Assembly: GCA_947385775.1 (NCBI GenBank)
Contig: CANDMI010000030.1
Span: forward strand, 1 to 41,494
Origin: an uncultured Eubacterium sp.
GTDB taxonomy: Bacteria > Bacillota > Clostridia > Lachnospirales > Lachnospiraceae
DNA: 41,494 bases
Reading direction: 5' to 3'
The notes beneath the pieces are model-generated. The model searched no databases. It saw only the letters and a program-made list of their open reading frames with translations, and was not told where the DNA came from. The translations under genes and the position numbers were made by a program. Shown here piece by piece: positions 16,310 to 23,027 of this stretch. How positions within the stretch are numbered: the stretch's first letter is position 1; the number at the start of each line of letters is the position of its first letter.

Positions 16310-17782
16310 CTAAAATCCGCTGTAAATAAACGCCTGCGCGTCAAATCCAAATCCATATGTGCCAAAAACCATGATCACAACAACCGCCGCAATATAAACC
16401 GCCCAGCGCAGATAAATGGGCATTTGCAAAACGCTCTCTCCAATACGCGCCCCGTGTTCCTGCCTGCGTCCGACAAACCATAAAACGCCGATTGAGATCA
16501 GTAGCACGCCCCATTCCTTCCAGCCAAGGCCAAGTAAAAGCAGGCTGTCATTAAAAAATATCCATGGGTTATGCACGAAAAACAGGCTGCCTACCATGGT
16601 AAGCCCAACCGTTAAGCTGTCCGCCCGGAAAATGATCCATGCAAGCATGACCCAAAAAAATACGCCCGCTTTTTGTATCAGCCCGCGCGCCGCCGAGCCT
16701 TCCGGCAATCCGAAACGCGCGTATATTTTTTGCTTCACGTCCGCCGTTATATCCCCCACAATCTGATACAGCCCATGAAGCAGCCCCCAGAATAAAAATT
16801 TATACCCGGCCCCATGCCAGACGCCGCTGACCGCGAATGTAAAAAGCAGATTCCGATATTTTACATACCTGCCCCTGCGCCCGCCCCCAAGCGGAATATA
16901 AACGTAATCCCGAAGCCAGCCGCTTAAGGAAATATGCCATCTGCGCCAAAACTCTTTCACGGAAACCGAAAGATACGGACGCATGAAATTATCCGCCAAA
17001 TTCAAGCCAAACAGCCCCGCCACTCCTTTGCAGATCTGCGTGCATGCCATAAAGTCCACGTACAGCTCAACGCTGTACAACGCCCCCGCCACAAGAACAT
17101 AACAGCCCGTATACGCATATGGATGGGCGAAAATTTCATTTACAACTACAGCCACTTTGTCCGCGATCATAAGCTTTAGAAAAAATCCCCACAGGATTTT
17201 CTGAAAACCTCTGGAAAACTCTTTTTCCTGAAACAGATGCCCTTCGTACAGCTGCCCCGCCAGATCCCCGTAGCGCGGGATCGGCCCCTGGACGATCTGT
17301 GGGAAAAACAGGATAAACAGCGCGTATTTCAAAGGATTTTTTTGCGCCCGCGCCGTTCCTTTGTAAATATCCGCCAGATAAGATACCATCTGCAATGTAT
17401 AAAAAGAGACTCCAAGCGGGATAATCCATGGATATGAGGGCCTGTGAAAAATGGAGCCAAGCACAAAATCCCCATTTTTCATACACAGCCAAGGAAACGC
17501 CGTACCGCATAACGACAGGATAAAAACCGCTTTTTTCCGCCCGCAAAAAGCCGTATCCGCCTGCCCCTCTTTTCGCCGGCCCAGCCTTTCTATGCAGATC
17601 CCGGCCCCATAGGTAAAGAAAATCTGCATAAGCAAGATCCACCACCCTGTCTTATACGCAAAAAAATAAAACGCCCCGCTCCCGCCAAGCAGCGCCACCC
17701 ACCGCACAGAAACCGGCATCAGATAATAAGCCGCCAAAGCAGCCGCCAAAAAGAAATAAAACGAAATCGATGTGTATGTCAT
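16310..17782 (-). CDS. MBOAT family O-acyltransferase (AlgI/DltB-like)
   Basis: Multi-pass membrane protein of 490 residues that moves acyl groups, usually acetyl, across the membrane to an extracellular glycan or envelope polymer. The family core FWRRWHISLSGWLRDYVYIPLGG lies at 278-300 (split by H283), followed by the catalytic His in SGVWHGAGYKF (H323). About ten to twelve hydrophobic segments are visible. GAGG lies seven bases before the second of two close ATGs, which is therefore the likely start. First gene of a two-gene operon with the SGNH protein. No D-alanyl carrier (DltC) or ligase (DltA) is nearby, so acetylation of a polysaccharide is more likely than D-alanylation. The acceptor is unknown. 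Confidence 0.9.
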   Translation of the reverse strand: MTYTSISFYFFLAAALAAYYLMPVSVRWVALLGGSGAFYFFAYKTGWWILLMQIFFTYGAGICIERLGRRKEGQADTAFCGRKKAVFILSLCGTAFPWLCMKNGDFVLGSIFHRPSYPWIIPLGVSFYTLQMVSYLADIYKGTARAQKNPLKYALFILFFPQIVQGPIPRYGDLAGQLYEGHLFQEKEFSRGFQKILWGFFLKLMIADKVAVVVNEIFAHPYAYTGCYVLVAGALYSVELYVDFMACTQICKGVAGLFGLNLADNFMRPYLSVSVKEFWRRWHISLSGWLRDYVYIPLGGGRRGRYVKYRNLLFTFAVSGVWHGAGYKFLFWGLLHGLYQIVGDITADVKQKIYARFGLPEGSAARGLIQKAGVFFWVMLAWIIFRADSLTVGLTMVGSLFFVHNPWIFFNDSLLLLGLGWKEWGVLLISIGVLWFVGRRQEHGARIGESVLQMPIYLRWAVYIAAVVVIMVFGTYGFGFDAQAFIYSGF

Positions 17783-17813
17783 AACCATTCCTCTTTTGCA
17801 TAAGACGCTATAG

Positions 17814-17876
17814 ATACATTTTTTATAAATACATTTTTTATAAATACATTTTTATAGTTACATTTTTCATTATAGT
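17814..17876. repeat. AT-rich 15-bp tandem repeats in the MBOAT leader
   Basis: Two exact copies of ATACATTTTTTATAA are followed by shortened and drifted copies (ATACATTTTTATAG, TTACATTTTTCATTATAG). They lie between the promoter and start codon of the MBOAT gene, so copy-number change would alter the leader length only. Confidence 0.85.
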
Positions 17877-17886
17877 TATATATTTC

Positions 17887-17915
17887 AGTATAGATACTTT
17901 TTTCAGTATTTGCAA
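17887..17915 (-). promoter_or_regulatory. Candidate promoter of the MBOAT-SGNH operon
   Basis: On the minus strand, TTGCAA, 17 bp, TATACT. Placed about 105 bp before the MBOAT ATG, upstream of the AT-rich repeats. Confidence 0.5.
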
Positions 17916-17943
17916 GCAAAATTTTAACATCCATAATGAAAAA

Positions 17944-18049
17944 AGTAACGGTTGATGAACGGAGCTCCCGATTATGAGCAAAGTTAGCTGCAAAGCTGCG
18001 GGAAAGCGCCGCAGGCGCCTCCTCGAATGGCCCGGGCTGAACTGTTACT
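17944..18049. mobile_element. 106-bp MITE-like element
   Basis: The ends are 10-bp inverted repeats, AGTAACGGTT on the left and AACTGTTACT on the right (one mismatch), and GAAAAA stands directly outside both ends, like a target-site duplication. The interior is GC-rich and structured (for example GCGCC-GCA-GGCGC) and encodes nothing convincing. Related end sequences occur at 12885-12909 and 41276-41288. It sits between the divergent MBOAT and Xre-regulator genes. The A-rich flank makes the duplication weak evidence by itself. Confidence 0.5.
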
Positions 18050-18067
18050 GAAAAAAGAGGTGAACAC

Positions 18068-18274
18068 ATGATAAGTTACAAACCGCTTTGGAAGCTTATG
18101 GAAAAACAAGGCATTACAACTTATACATTGATTACAAAATACAACTTTAATCCCCGCACGATCAACAATATGAAGCACAACAAAGGCATCACCGTCCATA
18201 CGCTGGAGCATCTGTGCAACATCCTTGACTGCACGCCCAACGACGTGATCGAGTTTATCAAAAGCGGCAAATAA
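18068..18274 (+). CDS. Small Xre/Cro-type helix-turn-helix regulator
   Basis: A 68-residue protein made of a single Cro/C1-type helix-turn-helix domain: TTYTLITKYNFNPRTINNMKH forms the turn region (split at residue 30) and VHTLEHLCNILDCTPNDVIEFI the last helices. Stand-alone proteins of this size are common in Firmicutes as small repressors. AGAGGTG lies five bases before the ATG. It has its own terminator and stands alone between the MITE-like element and the GNAT genes, so no target is suggested beyond neighbours on either side. Confidence 0.85.
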   Translation: MISYKPLWKLMEKQGITTYTLITKYNFNPRTINNMKHNKGITVHTLEHLCNILDCTPNDVIEFIKSGK

Positions 18275-18292
18275 AATAAGCATAAGGACTTT

Positions 18293-18340
18293 CAAGCAGG
18301 AAAACAAAGCGCAACGGTTTGCCTGCTTGTTTTTTGTTTG
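18293..18340 (+). terminator. Terminator after the Xre regulator
   Basis: Stem CAAGCAGG/CCTGCTTG, extended inside by AAAC/GTTT after a one-base bulge, followed by GTTTTTTG. Confidence 0.8.
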
Positions 18341-18382
18341 CCGCGACATTCTCTTTCTTAATTTCTAGCAATATTAAAATGC

Positions 18383-18411
18383 TTGAATGTGCGGCACAGA
18401 CGTGCTATTCT
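18383..18411 (+). promoter_or_regulatory. Promoter of the GNAT pair
   Basis: TTGAAT, 17 bp, TATTCT, about 55 bp before the first acetyltransferase gene. Confidence 0.5.
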
Positions 18412-18466
18412 TAAAAGAAACAATAAACCATGGCGCAATTGGCATAATCAATGAGGAACTTACATT

Positions 18467-18946
18467 ATGGAAAAACACATATACAAAGCAAATTTCAACG
18501 ACTTACAGGAAATCTTGCAATTACAGCGGCTTTCTTATTTAAGTGAGGCGGATCTATTTCGCAGTAAAAAAATCCCGCCCTTAACGCAAACGCTGGACGA
18601 GCTGATCGAAGAATACAATGCAGGCGTAATCCTAAAGCTGCCTGACCGCAATGGAAAAATCATCGGTTCCATACGGGCAAAGGAAACGAACGGGACTGTA
18701 TATATCGGAAAATTAATGGTGCATCCACAGCACAGGCGCCTTGGATATGGGGCAATGCTTTTAAATGAAATCGAACGGTTACATCCTAAAAAGCGGTACG
18801 AGCTATTTACAAGTACAAGGAGCGAGCAAAATATCCGTTTTTATCAAAAAATGGGATATAAAATTTTTAAAGAAAAAACTGTCAACGATGAGTTACAGCT
18901 TGTCTTTTTTGAAAAAACAGATTTTGATGGCTTTATAGGCCGATAG
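18467..18946 (+). CDS. GNAT family N-acetyltransferase
   Basis: Cytoplasmic acetyl-CoA-dependent acetyltransferase of 159 residues. The acetyl-CoA loop is LMVHPQHRRLGYGAMLL (about 85-101), and RFYQKMGYKIF near 126-136 is the common C-terminal GNAT motif. GAGG lies ten bases before the ATG. Eight bases separate it from the next GNAT gene, and both fall between one promoter and one terminator. Substrate unknown: the family acetylates amino acids, peptides, proteins and antibiotics. Confidence 0.85.
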   Translation: MEKHIYKANFNDLQEILQLQRLSYLSEADLFRSKKIPPLTQTLDELIEEYNAGVILKLPDRNGKIIGSIRAKETNGTVYIGKLMVHPQHRRLGYGAMLLNEIERLHPKKRYELFTSTRSEQNIRFYQKMGYKIFKEKTVNDELQLVFFEKTDFDGFIGR

Positions 18947-18954
18947 GAAAAAAT

Positions 18955-19389
18955 ATGATAAGAAAATTAGAACCAAAGGATATCCCTAAGGTCATGCAAA
19001 TCTGGTTAGAAGGAAATATACAGGCGCACCCTTTTGTGCCGAAAGATCACTGGCTTTCACATTATGCATCCGTCGAAGAGCAGCTGATGCAGGCGGATGT
19101 TTTCGTATATGAAAAAGATCAGGCAATACAGGGCTTTGTCGGCATGTCGGATAATTATCTGGCGGGGATTTTTGTAGAGAAAAACTGCCGCTCTATGGGG
19201 ATTGGGAAAACGCTTTTAGAATATATTAAAAAATCGTATCCAACGTTTTCGCTGCATGTGTATGAAAAAAATAAACGCGCATTAAATTTCTATCTAAGGG
19301 AGGGAGGAAGGATCATTTCAAACGAAGTTGATCATGATACAGGTGAGGCGGAATATTTCATTGCATGGAACTTTCCTTGCATGGAATAA
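18955..19389 (+). CDS. GNAT family N-acetyltransferase
   Basis: Second acetyltransferase, 144 residues, related in style to YjaB-type proteins (IRKLEPKDIPKVMQIWLEGN at the start). The acetyl-CoA site is GIFVEKNCRSMGIGKTLLEY, and VYEKNKRALNFYLREGG forms the C-terminal motif. AGGA is seven bases before the ATG. It is the last gene of the pair. The two proteins are not close copies of each other, so they probably have different substrates. Confidence 0.85.
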   Translation: MIRKLEPKDIPKVMQIWLEGNIQAHPFVPKDHWLSHYASVEEQLMQADVFVYEKDQAIQGFVGMSDNYLAGIFVEKNCRSMGIGKTLLEYIKKSYPTFSLHVYEKNKRALNFYLREGGRIISNEVDHDTGEAEYFIAWNFPCME

Positions 19390-19400
19390 TCTGGGAAGCG

Positions 19401-19460
19401 AAAACGCCGGGCGCCAGAGTGTGTTTGAAACATGCTCTTAAAGCGCGCGGCGTTTTATTT
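19401..19460 (+). terminator. Terminator after the GNAT pair
   Basis: Outer stem AAAACGCCG/CGGCGTTTT with a nested AGAG...CTCT hairpin in its loop, and a T-rich end. Confidence 0.8.
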
Positions 19461-19474
19461 GTATGGCAAATCCA

Positions 19475-19524
19475 TTGACAAATCTTTTATGCTCTTCTAT
19501 AATTAAACTCAAAGTTCAATTGAA
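19475..19524 (+). promoter_or_regulatory. Consensus promoter and palindrome before the EFR1 gene
   Basis: TTGACA (19475-19480), 17 bp, TATAAT (19498-19503): a perfect sigma-A consensus. The palindrome TTCAATTGAA (19515-19524) lies at about +5 to +14 and is a good place for a repressor. Two A-rich direct repeats (AAAAAACAGTTAAAA, 19528-19560) follow in the leader. Confidence 0.75.
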
Positions 19525-19607
19525 ACCAAAAAACAGTTAAAATAAAAAAACAGTTAAAACAAAAAAACGCTGAACCAAACTGTCGCAAACACGAAAGGAG
19601 CGAAATT

Positions 19608-20378
19608 ATGATCGGTTTATTTTTTAGCGGAACAGGCAACACCAAGCATTGCATCGAGCTTTTCTTACATACCCTAGACCCTGCCGCCATTTCCATACCA
19701 ATCGAAAGCGCCCAGGCGGCCAGTCTTGCCTGCGAGCACGAATTTATCGTACTGGCATACCCTACGCAATATTCCAATATTCCATTTGCGGTGCGCGACT
19801 TTATCCAGCGCAATCCAAAAATATGGCAGGGAAAAAAGGTCTTTTGCATGGCAACCATGGCTCTTTTTAGCGGCGACGCCACCGGATGCGCCGCCAGGCT
19901 TTTAAAAAAGCACGGCGCAAAGATCATGGGCGGTTTGCAGGTTAAAATGCCAGATTCCATAAGCGATGTCAAACTTTTAAAAAAATCAGACTGGGAAAAC
20001 CGAAAAACCATCCATGCGACCGACGCGCGAATCCAAAAAGCCGCCGAAAAGATCAAAAACGGCTCCTACTGCCAGGAGGGGCTTGGATTTTTCGCCCATC
20101 TTGCGGGCTTATTTGGTCAGCGGCTGTGGTTTTATGCAAAGACCAAAGGCTATACCGACAAATTAACGATCCACGAAAGCTGTACCGGATGCGGCTTATG
20201 CGCAAATGTCTGCCCTATGGAAAATATCACCATAGAAAACGGGAAAGCAAAAGCGCGGCAAAAATGCACGATGTGCTACCGCTGCATCAGCTTATGTCCA
20301 AAGCAGGCCATCACGCTTTTAGGAAAAAAAGTGGTAAAGCAATACCGAATTGAAAATTACATATCCGATGGGAAATAA
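19608..20378 (+). CDS. EFR1 family flavodoxin-ferredoxin protein
   Basis: Fusion of a flavodoxin-like FMN domain and a two-[4Fe-4S] ferredoxin, 256 residues, typical of anaerobic Clostridia. The FMN phosphate loop is SGTGNT (7-12). The clusters are C192-x2-C195-x2-C198-x3-C202 and C220-x2-C223-x2-C226-x3-C230, each in CxxCxxCxxxCP form. It probably shuttles electrons between flavin and Fe-S partners in the cytoplasm; no specific partner is encoded nearby. AAAGGAG lies nine bases ahead of the ATG. It has a perfect promoter with an apparent operator, so it is probably strongly transcribed when derepressed. Confidence 0.92.
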   Translation: MIGLFFSGTGNTKHCIELFLHTLDPAAISIPIESAQAASLACEHEFIVLAYPTQYSNIPFAVRDFIQRNPKIWQGKKVFCMATMALFSGDATGCAARLLKKHGAKIMGGLQVKMPDSISDVKLLKKSDWENRKTIHATDARIQKAAEKIKNGSYCQEGLGFFAHLAGLFGQRLWFYAKTKGYTDKLTIHESCTGCGLCANVCPMENITIENGKAKARQKCTMCYRCISLCPKQAITLLGKKVVKQYRIENYISDGK

Positions 20379-20407
20379 GTCTGCCTTTTTATTTTTTGTA
20401 TAATAAT

Positions 20408-20444
20408 AAGCCAAAAAAATAAGCCAAAAAAACAAGCCAAAAAA
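20408..20444. repeat. Three 13-bp A-rich tandem repeats
   Basis: AAGCCAAAAAAA occurs three times with single-base separators (T, C), between the EFR1 gene and the sigma factor gene and just after a TATAAT box (20399-20404) that has no clear -35 hexamer. Confidence 0.8.
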
Positions 20445-20502
20445 TGAACCTTTTCGAAGATCACGGCGAATATAAAGTGAACGGACAAAAGGAGGTGAGG
20501 CA

Positions 20503-21027
20503 TTGAACGCAAAAGAAATCGAACGCTGCATCGATGAGTTTGGCACGGATATTTATCGATTTTGCCGAAAGCTTAGCATCAACAAAACAGACGCAGACGA
20601 CCTTTATCAGCAGACGTTTCTAAAGGCGCTGGAAATGGAATATACGCTTTCCTGGGAGGAAAATCCAAAAGCGCTGTTTTTTTCCATCGCGCATAAGCTA
20701 TGGAAAAGCGACCAAAGGAAACATGCACGCCGAAGCCGCATCGCCCCCTGCACCAACCTGGACGATGAAATGGAAGCGACGTTACATTCCGAAGAAAACA
20801 TGGAAGAGCGCTATCTTCAAAAAGAGCAAAAAGCAGAGGTGAACCGCTTGATCGAAGCTCTGCCGGAAAAAATCCGCGTGCCGATGATCTTGTTTTACCT
20901 TTCCGATTGTTCCATTGACCAGATCGCCTCCATACTAAAAAAACCCCCCGGAACGATCAAAAGCCGTCTGTTTAAAGGCAGGAGCCTGTTGAAAAAGCGA
21001 CTGGAGGCGGCAGATTTTAAAGCCTGA
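20503..21027 (+). CDS. ECF-type RNA polymerase sigma factor
   Basis: Alternative sigma factor of 174 residues. Region 2 spans about 10-80 (DIYRFCRKL, ADDLYQQTFLKALE) and region 4 about 118-168, with the helix-turn-helix SIDQIASILKKPPGTIKSRLFKGR. The start codon is TTG: AAAGGAGGTGA stands seven bases before it, no nearby ATG fits, and the homologous N-terminus begins here. A weak start could limit sigma levels. Two membrane protein genes follow, the first of which is in the usual place of an anti-sigma factor. Confidence 0.9.
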   Translation: MNAKEIERCIDEFGTDIYRFCRKLSINKTDADDLYQQTFLKALEMEYTLSWEENPKALFFSIAHKLWKSDQRKHARRSRIAPCTNLDDEMEATLHSEENMEERYLQKEQKAEVNRLIEALPEKIRVPMILFYLSDCSIDQIASILKKPPGTIKSRLFKGRSLLKKRLEAADFKA

Positions 21028-21113
21028 CCCTAAAAATTAAAATCAAATGAAAGCTTATTGATCAGATTTATGAAAGCAGATCTATGAATGCAGATCAGAA
21101 AGGAGACAAAATT

Positions 21114-21563
21114 ATGAAATTTGAATCTAACAAAATCGATTCTAATAAACTTAATAATGACAAACTTGATAAAGATAAATTTGATAAAAATAAATTTGAT
21201 AAATCAGATAAACTAGACGCGCAGATCCAAGCCGCTATGAAAACGACGCTCGTTCCATCTCCTCAGTTAAACCAAACGCTTAAGGCAGCTTTATACGCAA
21301 AGGAAGCCGCCATGGAAAACGAGCCTGCCATCTATGCTTTGTCCCTCTGGTATCTGCCTATGATCTTTAATTTTGTGTTATTCAGCCTTTTAGCCGCGGC
21401 TGCCCGTTTGATGATCCAAAACATTTACCTTTCCTATTTTGCCGTCGGCGTATGCCTTTATATCGGGCTGGCGGGGGGGCTGCTAACATTCCTTTGGGTA
21501 AAACGGGCAAACTTAAAAGAAACCGCGACCATCCATATTGAGAAAAGAGGTGCGTGGATATGA
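21114..21563 (+). CDS. Small membrane protein, possible anti-sigma factor
   Basis: 149 residues, not recognised as a named family. The N-terminal 35 residues are a low-complexity Asp/Lys run (SNKLNNDKLDKDKFDKNKFD) whose DNA is itself repetitive (GATAAA units). A soluble stretch follows (about 37-75; AMKTTLVPSPQLNQTLKAAL resembles the short N-terminal helix of clostridial anti-sigma factors), then two transmembrane helices (about 78-102 and 107-127). AAAGGAG lies before the ATG at residue MKFES; an ATG 30 bases upstream is less well placed. It lies 86 bp behind the sigma gene and overlaps the next gene by 4 bp. The anti-sigma role is inferred from position. Confidence 0.7.
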   Translation: MKFESNKIDSNKLNNDKLDKDKFDKNKFDKSDKLDAQIQAAMKTTLVPSPQLNQTLKAALYAKEAAMENEPAIYALSLWYLPMIFNFVLFSLLAAAARLMIQNIYLSYFAVGVCLYIGLAGGLLTFLWVKRANLKETATIHIEKRGAWI

Positions 21564-22450
21564 AATGTAAATTTAATAAAATTCCCATCTTTTTATGTTT
21601 TGGGGTTATCGCGCTGCTTATTTTCATGCGGTTTGGCATATTTTTTCTAAAAAGCGACGGGTTTAACGGGCTTTCCATGCTGCTTCCCGCATTGCTGCTT
21701 TGCGTGATCCTTTCTGCCTTTTGCGCCTCCGGTTTTTTTGCGGCATGGGTATACCACGACTGTAAAAGGAGCGGGGACGACCCGGTATTATGGGCGATCG
21801 TTATTTTGATCGCGACTCCCTTTATCGGACTGCTGATCTATTTTTTCCGCCGTCCACAGATCAAAAAAGACTGCCCTGCCTGCGGACATCTCATTTCATT
21901 CCAGGCAAACTTTTGTGAACAATGCGGAATACAGGTAAAAAACAAGGAGGACAAAATTATGACCTTAAAAAAACAACCCCACCACTTATCATTCCTGATC
22001 GCCGGGATCATCAGCATGCTTCTTACTCTCACCTTTCTCACAGGATTTATTGTAAGCGCCGCCACCGGACATGGCATAAACAAAGACGTTACCTCCTATG
22101 ACAAGATATGGAACCTTGGCGTTATCAACCTAAATTCCAACAGCTGCAACGACGGCATATGGAAACTGGATTTCAAAAGCGCCAGCAATGGATTTGTAAA
22201 AGAAAACAGCATGGCCATAACCGACGCGGACAGACAAAAGCTTTACGCCGACATTTCCTGTAAAACGGCTCCAGAAGGCGCAACCTTAACTTTATGGCTG
22301 GTGCAAAAAAATGTGGCAAAATCCATAGACGTTACAAACCTTTCAAGCCCTTTGGAATACCCTTTGGATTCGTTTGAAAACGGAAGCATAAAAGTCCGGC
22401 TTCAGATCAATGGGGTAAAAGACACCGTCTGCAAAATATCGATTCTGTGA
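21560..22450 (+). CDS. Membrane protein with PLDc_N-like helices, zinc ribbon and extracellular domain
   Basis: 296 residues. Three N-terminal helices (about 8-28, 40-64 and 77-96); the segment AAWVYHDCKRSGDDPVLWAI resembles the PLDc_N membrane motif. A cytoplasmic zinc ribbon follows (C105-P-A-C108 and C119-E-Q-C122), then a fourth helix (144-168) and a 128-residue outer domain of unknown type. Inside the gene, AAGGAGG stands eight bases before an in-frame ATG at 21959, so a 163-residue product holding only helix 4 and the outer domain could also be made. The start is coupled to the preceding gene (ATGA). Possible envelope-stress output or sensor of the sigma operon; function unknown. Confidence 0.75.
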   Translation: MKCKFNKIPIFLCFGVIALLIFMRFGIFFLKSDGFNGLSMLLPALLLCVILSAFCASGFFAAWVYHDCKRSGDDPVLWAIVILIATPFIGLLIYFFRRPQIKKDCPACGHLISFQANFCEQCGIQVKNKEDKIMTLKKQPHHLSFLIAGIISMLLTLTFLTGFIVSAATGHGINKDVTSYDKIWNLGVINLNSNSCNDGIWKLDFKSASNGFVKENSMAITDADRQKLYADISCKTAPEGATLTLWLVQKNVAKSIDVTNLSSPLEYPLDSFENGSIKVRLQINGVKDTVCKISIL

Positions 22451-22563
22451 CATTTGCGGAATTACCCACACTTAGACTTTGCGAGTCAACGCATGGCAAA
22501 TGTACGGTCACAATGCATAAATTATAATTGTAACATAATGCGGGTCAAACGCAAAAAAATATC

Positions 22564-22614
22564 TTGACAGTTAATATGGTAATATTGTACAGTAATTATG
22601 GATTGTAGTATAAA
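22564..22614 (+). promoter_or_regulatory. Promoter and direct-repeat operator of the second blaI-M56 operon
   Basis: TTGACA (22564-22569) with TACAGT at 18 bp, or TTGTAC (22585-22590) with TATAAA at 18 bp. Two related 14-mers, GACAGTTAATATGG (22566-22579) and TACAGTAATTATGG (22588-22601), lie 22 bp apart, two helical turns, covering both promoter candidates. An ATTGTA...TACAAT inverted pair follows. A natural site for the BlaI-like repressor encoded next. Confidence 0.5.
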
Positions 22615-22649
22615 ACAATTACAATATTTAAAGTCGAGGTAAATAGCCA

Positions 22650-23027
22650 ATGAGAATGATTAGCTCAAGTGAAATGCTCTTAATGAAATGTATCTGGGAT
22701 TCCAAAGAAGAACTTTGCATCCCAAAACTGATGGAAGTCCTCAAGGAACAGTACGGAAAAGATTATAAACGGACGACTGTCGTCACATTTTTGTCGCGCC
22801 TGCAAGACAAAGGATACGTGGAAACCTGCCGCCGGGGCCGGTTAGCGTATGTGCACGCTCTTTGCACAGAAGAAAAATACCGCGCATCCATAGCAAGCGA
22901 CTGCACAAAAACATGGTTCCATGGGAAACCAAGCAATTACCTGTCGGCTTTGATTGAAGAAAACGGAATTACGAAAGAGGAATCCGATCGGATAAGGAGG
23001 ATGCTGGATGAAATGGATAACACCTAG
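22650..23027 (+). CDS. BlaI/MecI family transcriptional repressor
   Basis: 125 residues, winged-helix BlaI type: SSSEMLLMKCIWDS opens the domain and KRTTVVTFLSRLQDKGYVE is the recognition helix and wing region. The C-terminal helices (FHGKPSNYLSALIEENGITKEESDRIRRML split across 90-120) form the dimer part cut by the M56 protease in the BlaI paradigm. GAGGT lies ten bases before the ATG. It overlaps the following M56 gene by 20 bp. It is clearly different from the BlaI-like protein at 14.5 kb. Confidence 0.9.
   Translation: MRMISSSEMLLMKCIWDSKEELCIPKLMEVLKEQYGKDYKRTTVVTFLSRLQDKGYVETCRRGRLAYVHALCTEEKYRASIASDCTKTWFHGKPSNYLSALIEENGITKEESDRIRRMLDEMDNT

Noticed and set aside
17814-17876. Tandem repeats as a CRISPR array
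   Set aside because: Units are 15 bp, directly adjoining, with no spacers and no cas genes nearby.
17779-18069. Minus-strand frame of 96 codons upstream of the MBOAT gene
   Set aside because: It translates the MITE-like element and the AT-rich repeats (KNVFIKNVFIKN) and has no good start; non-coding is more likely.
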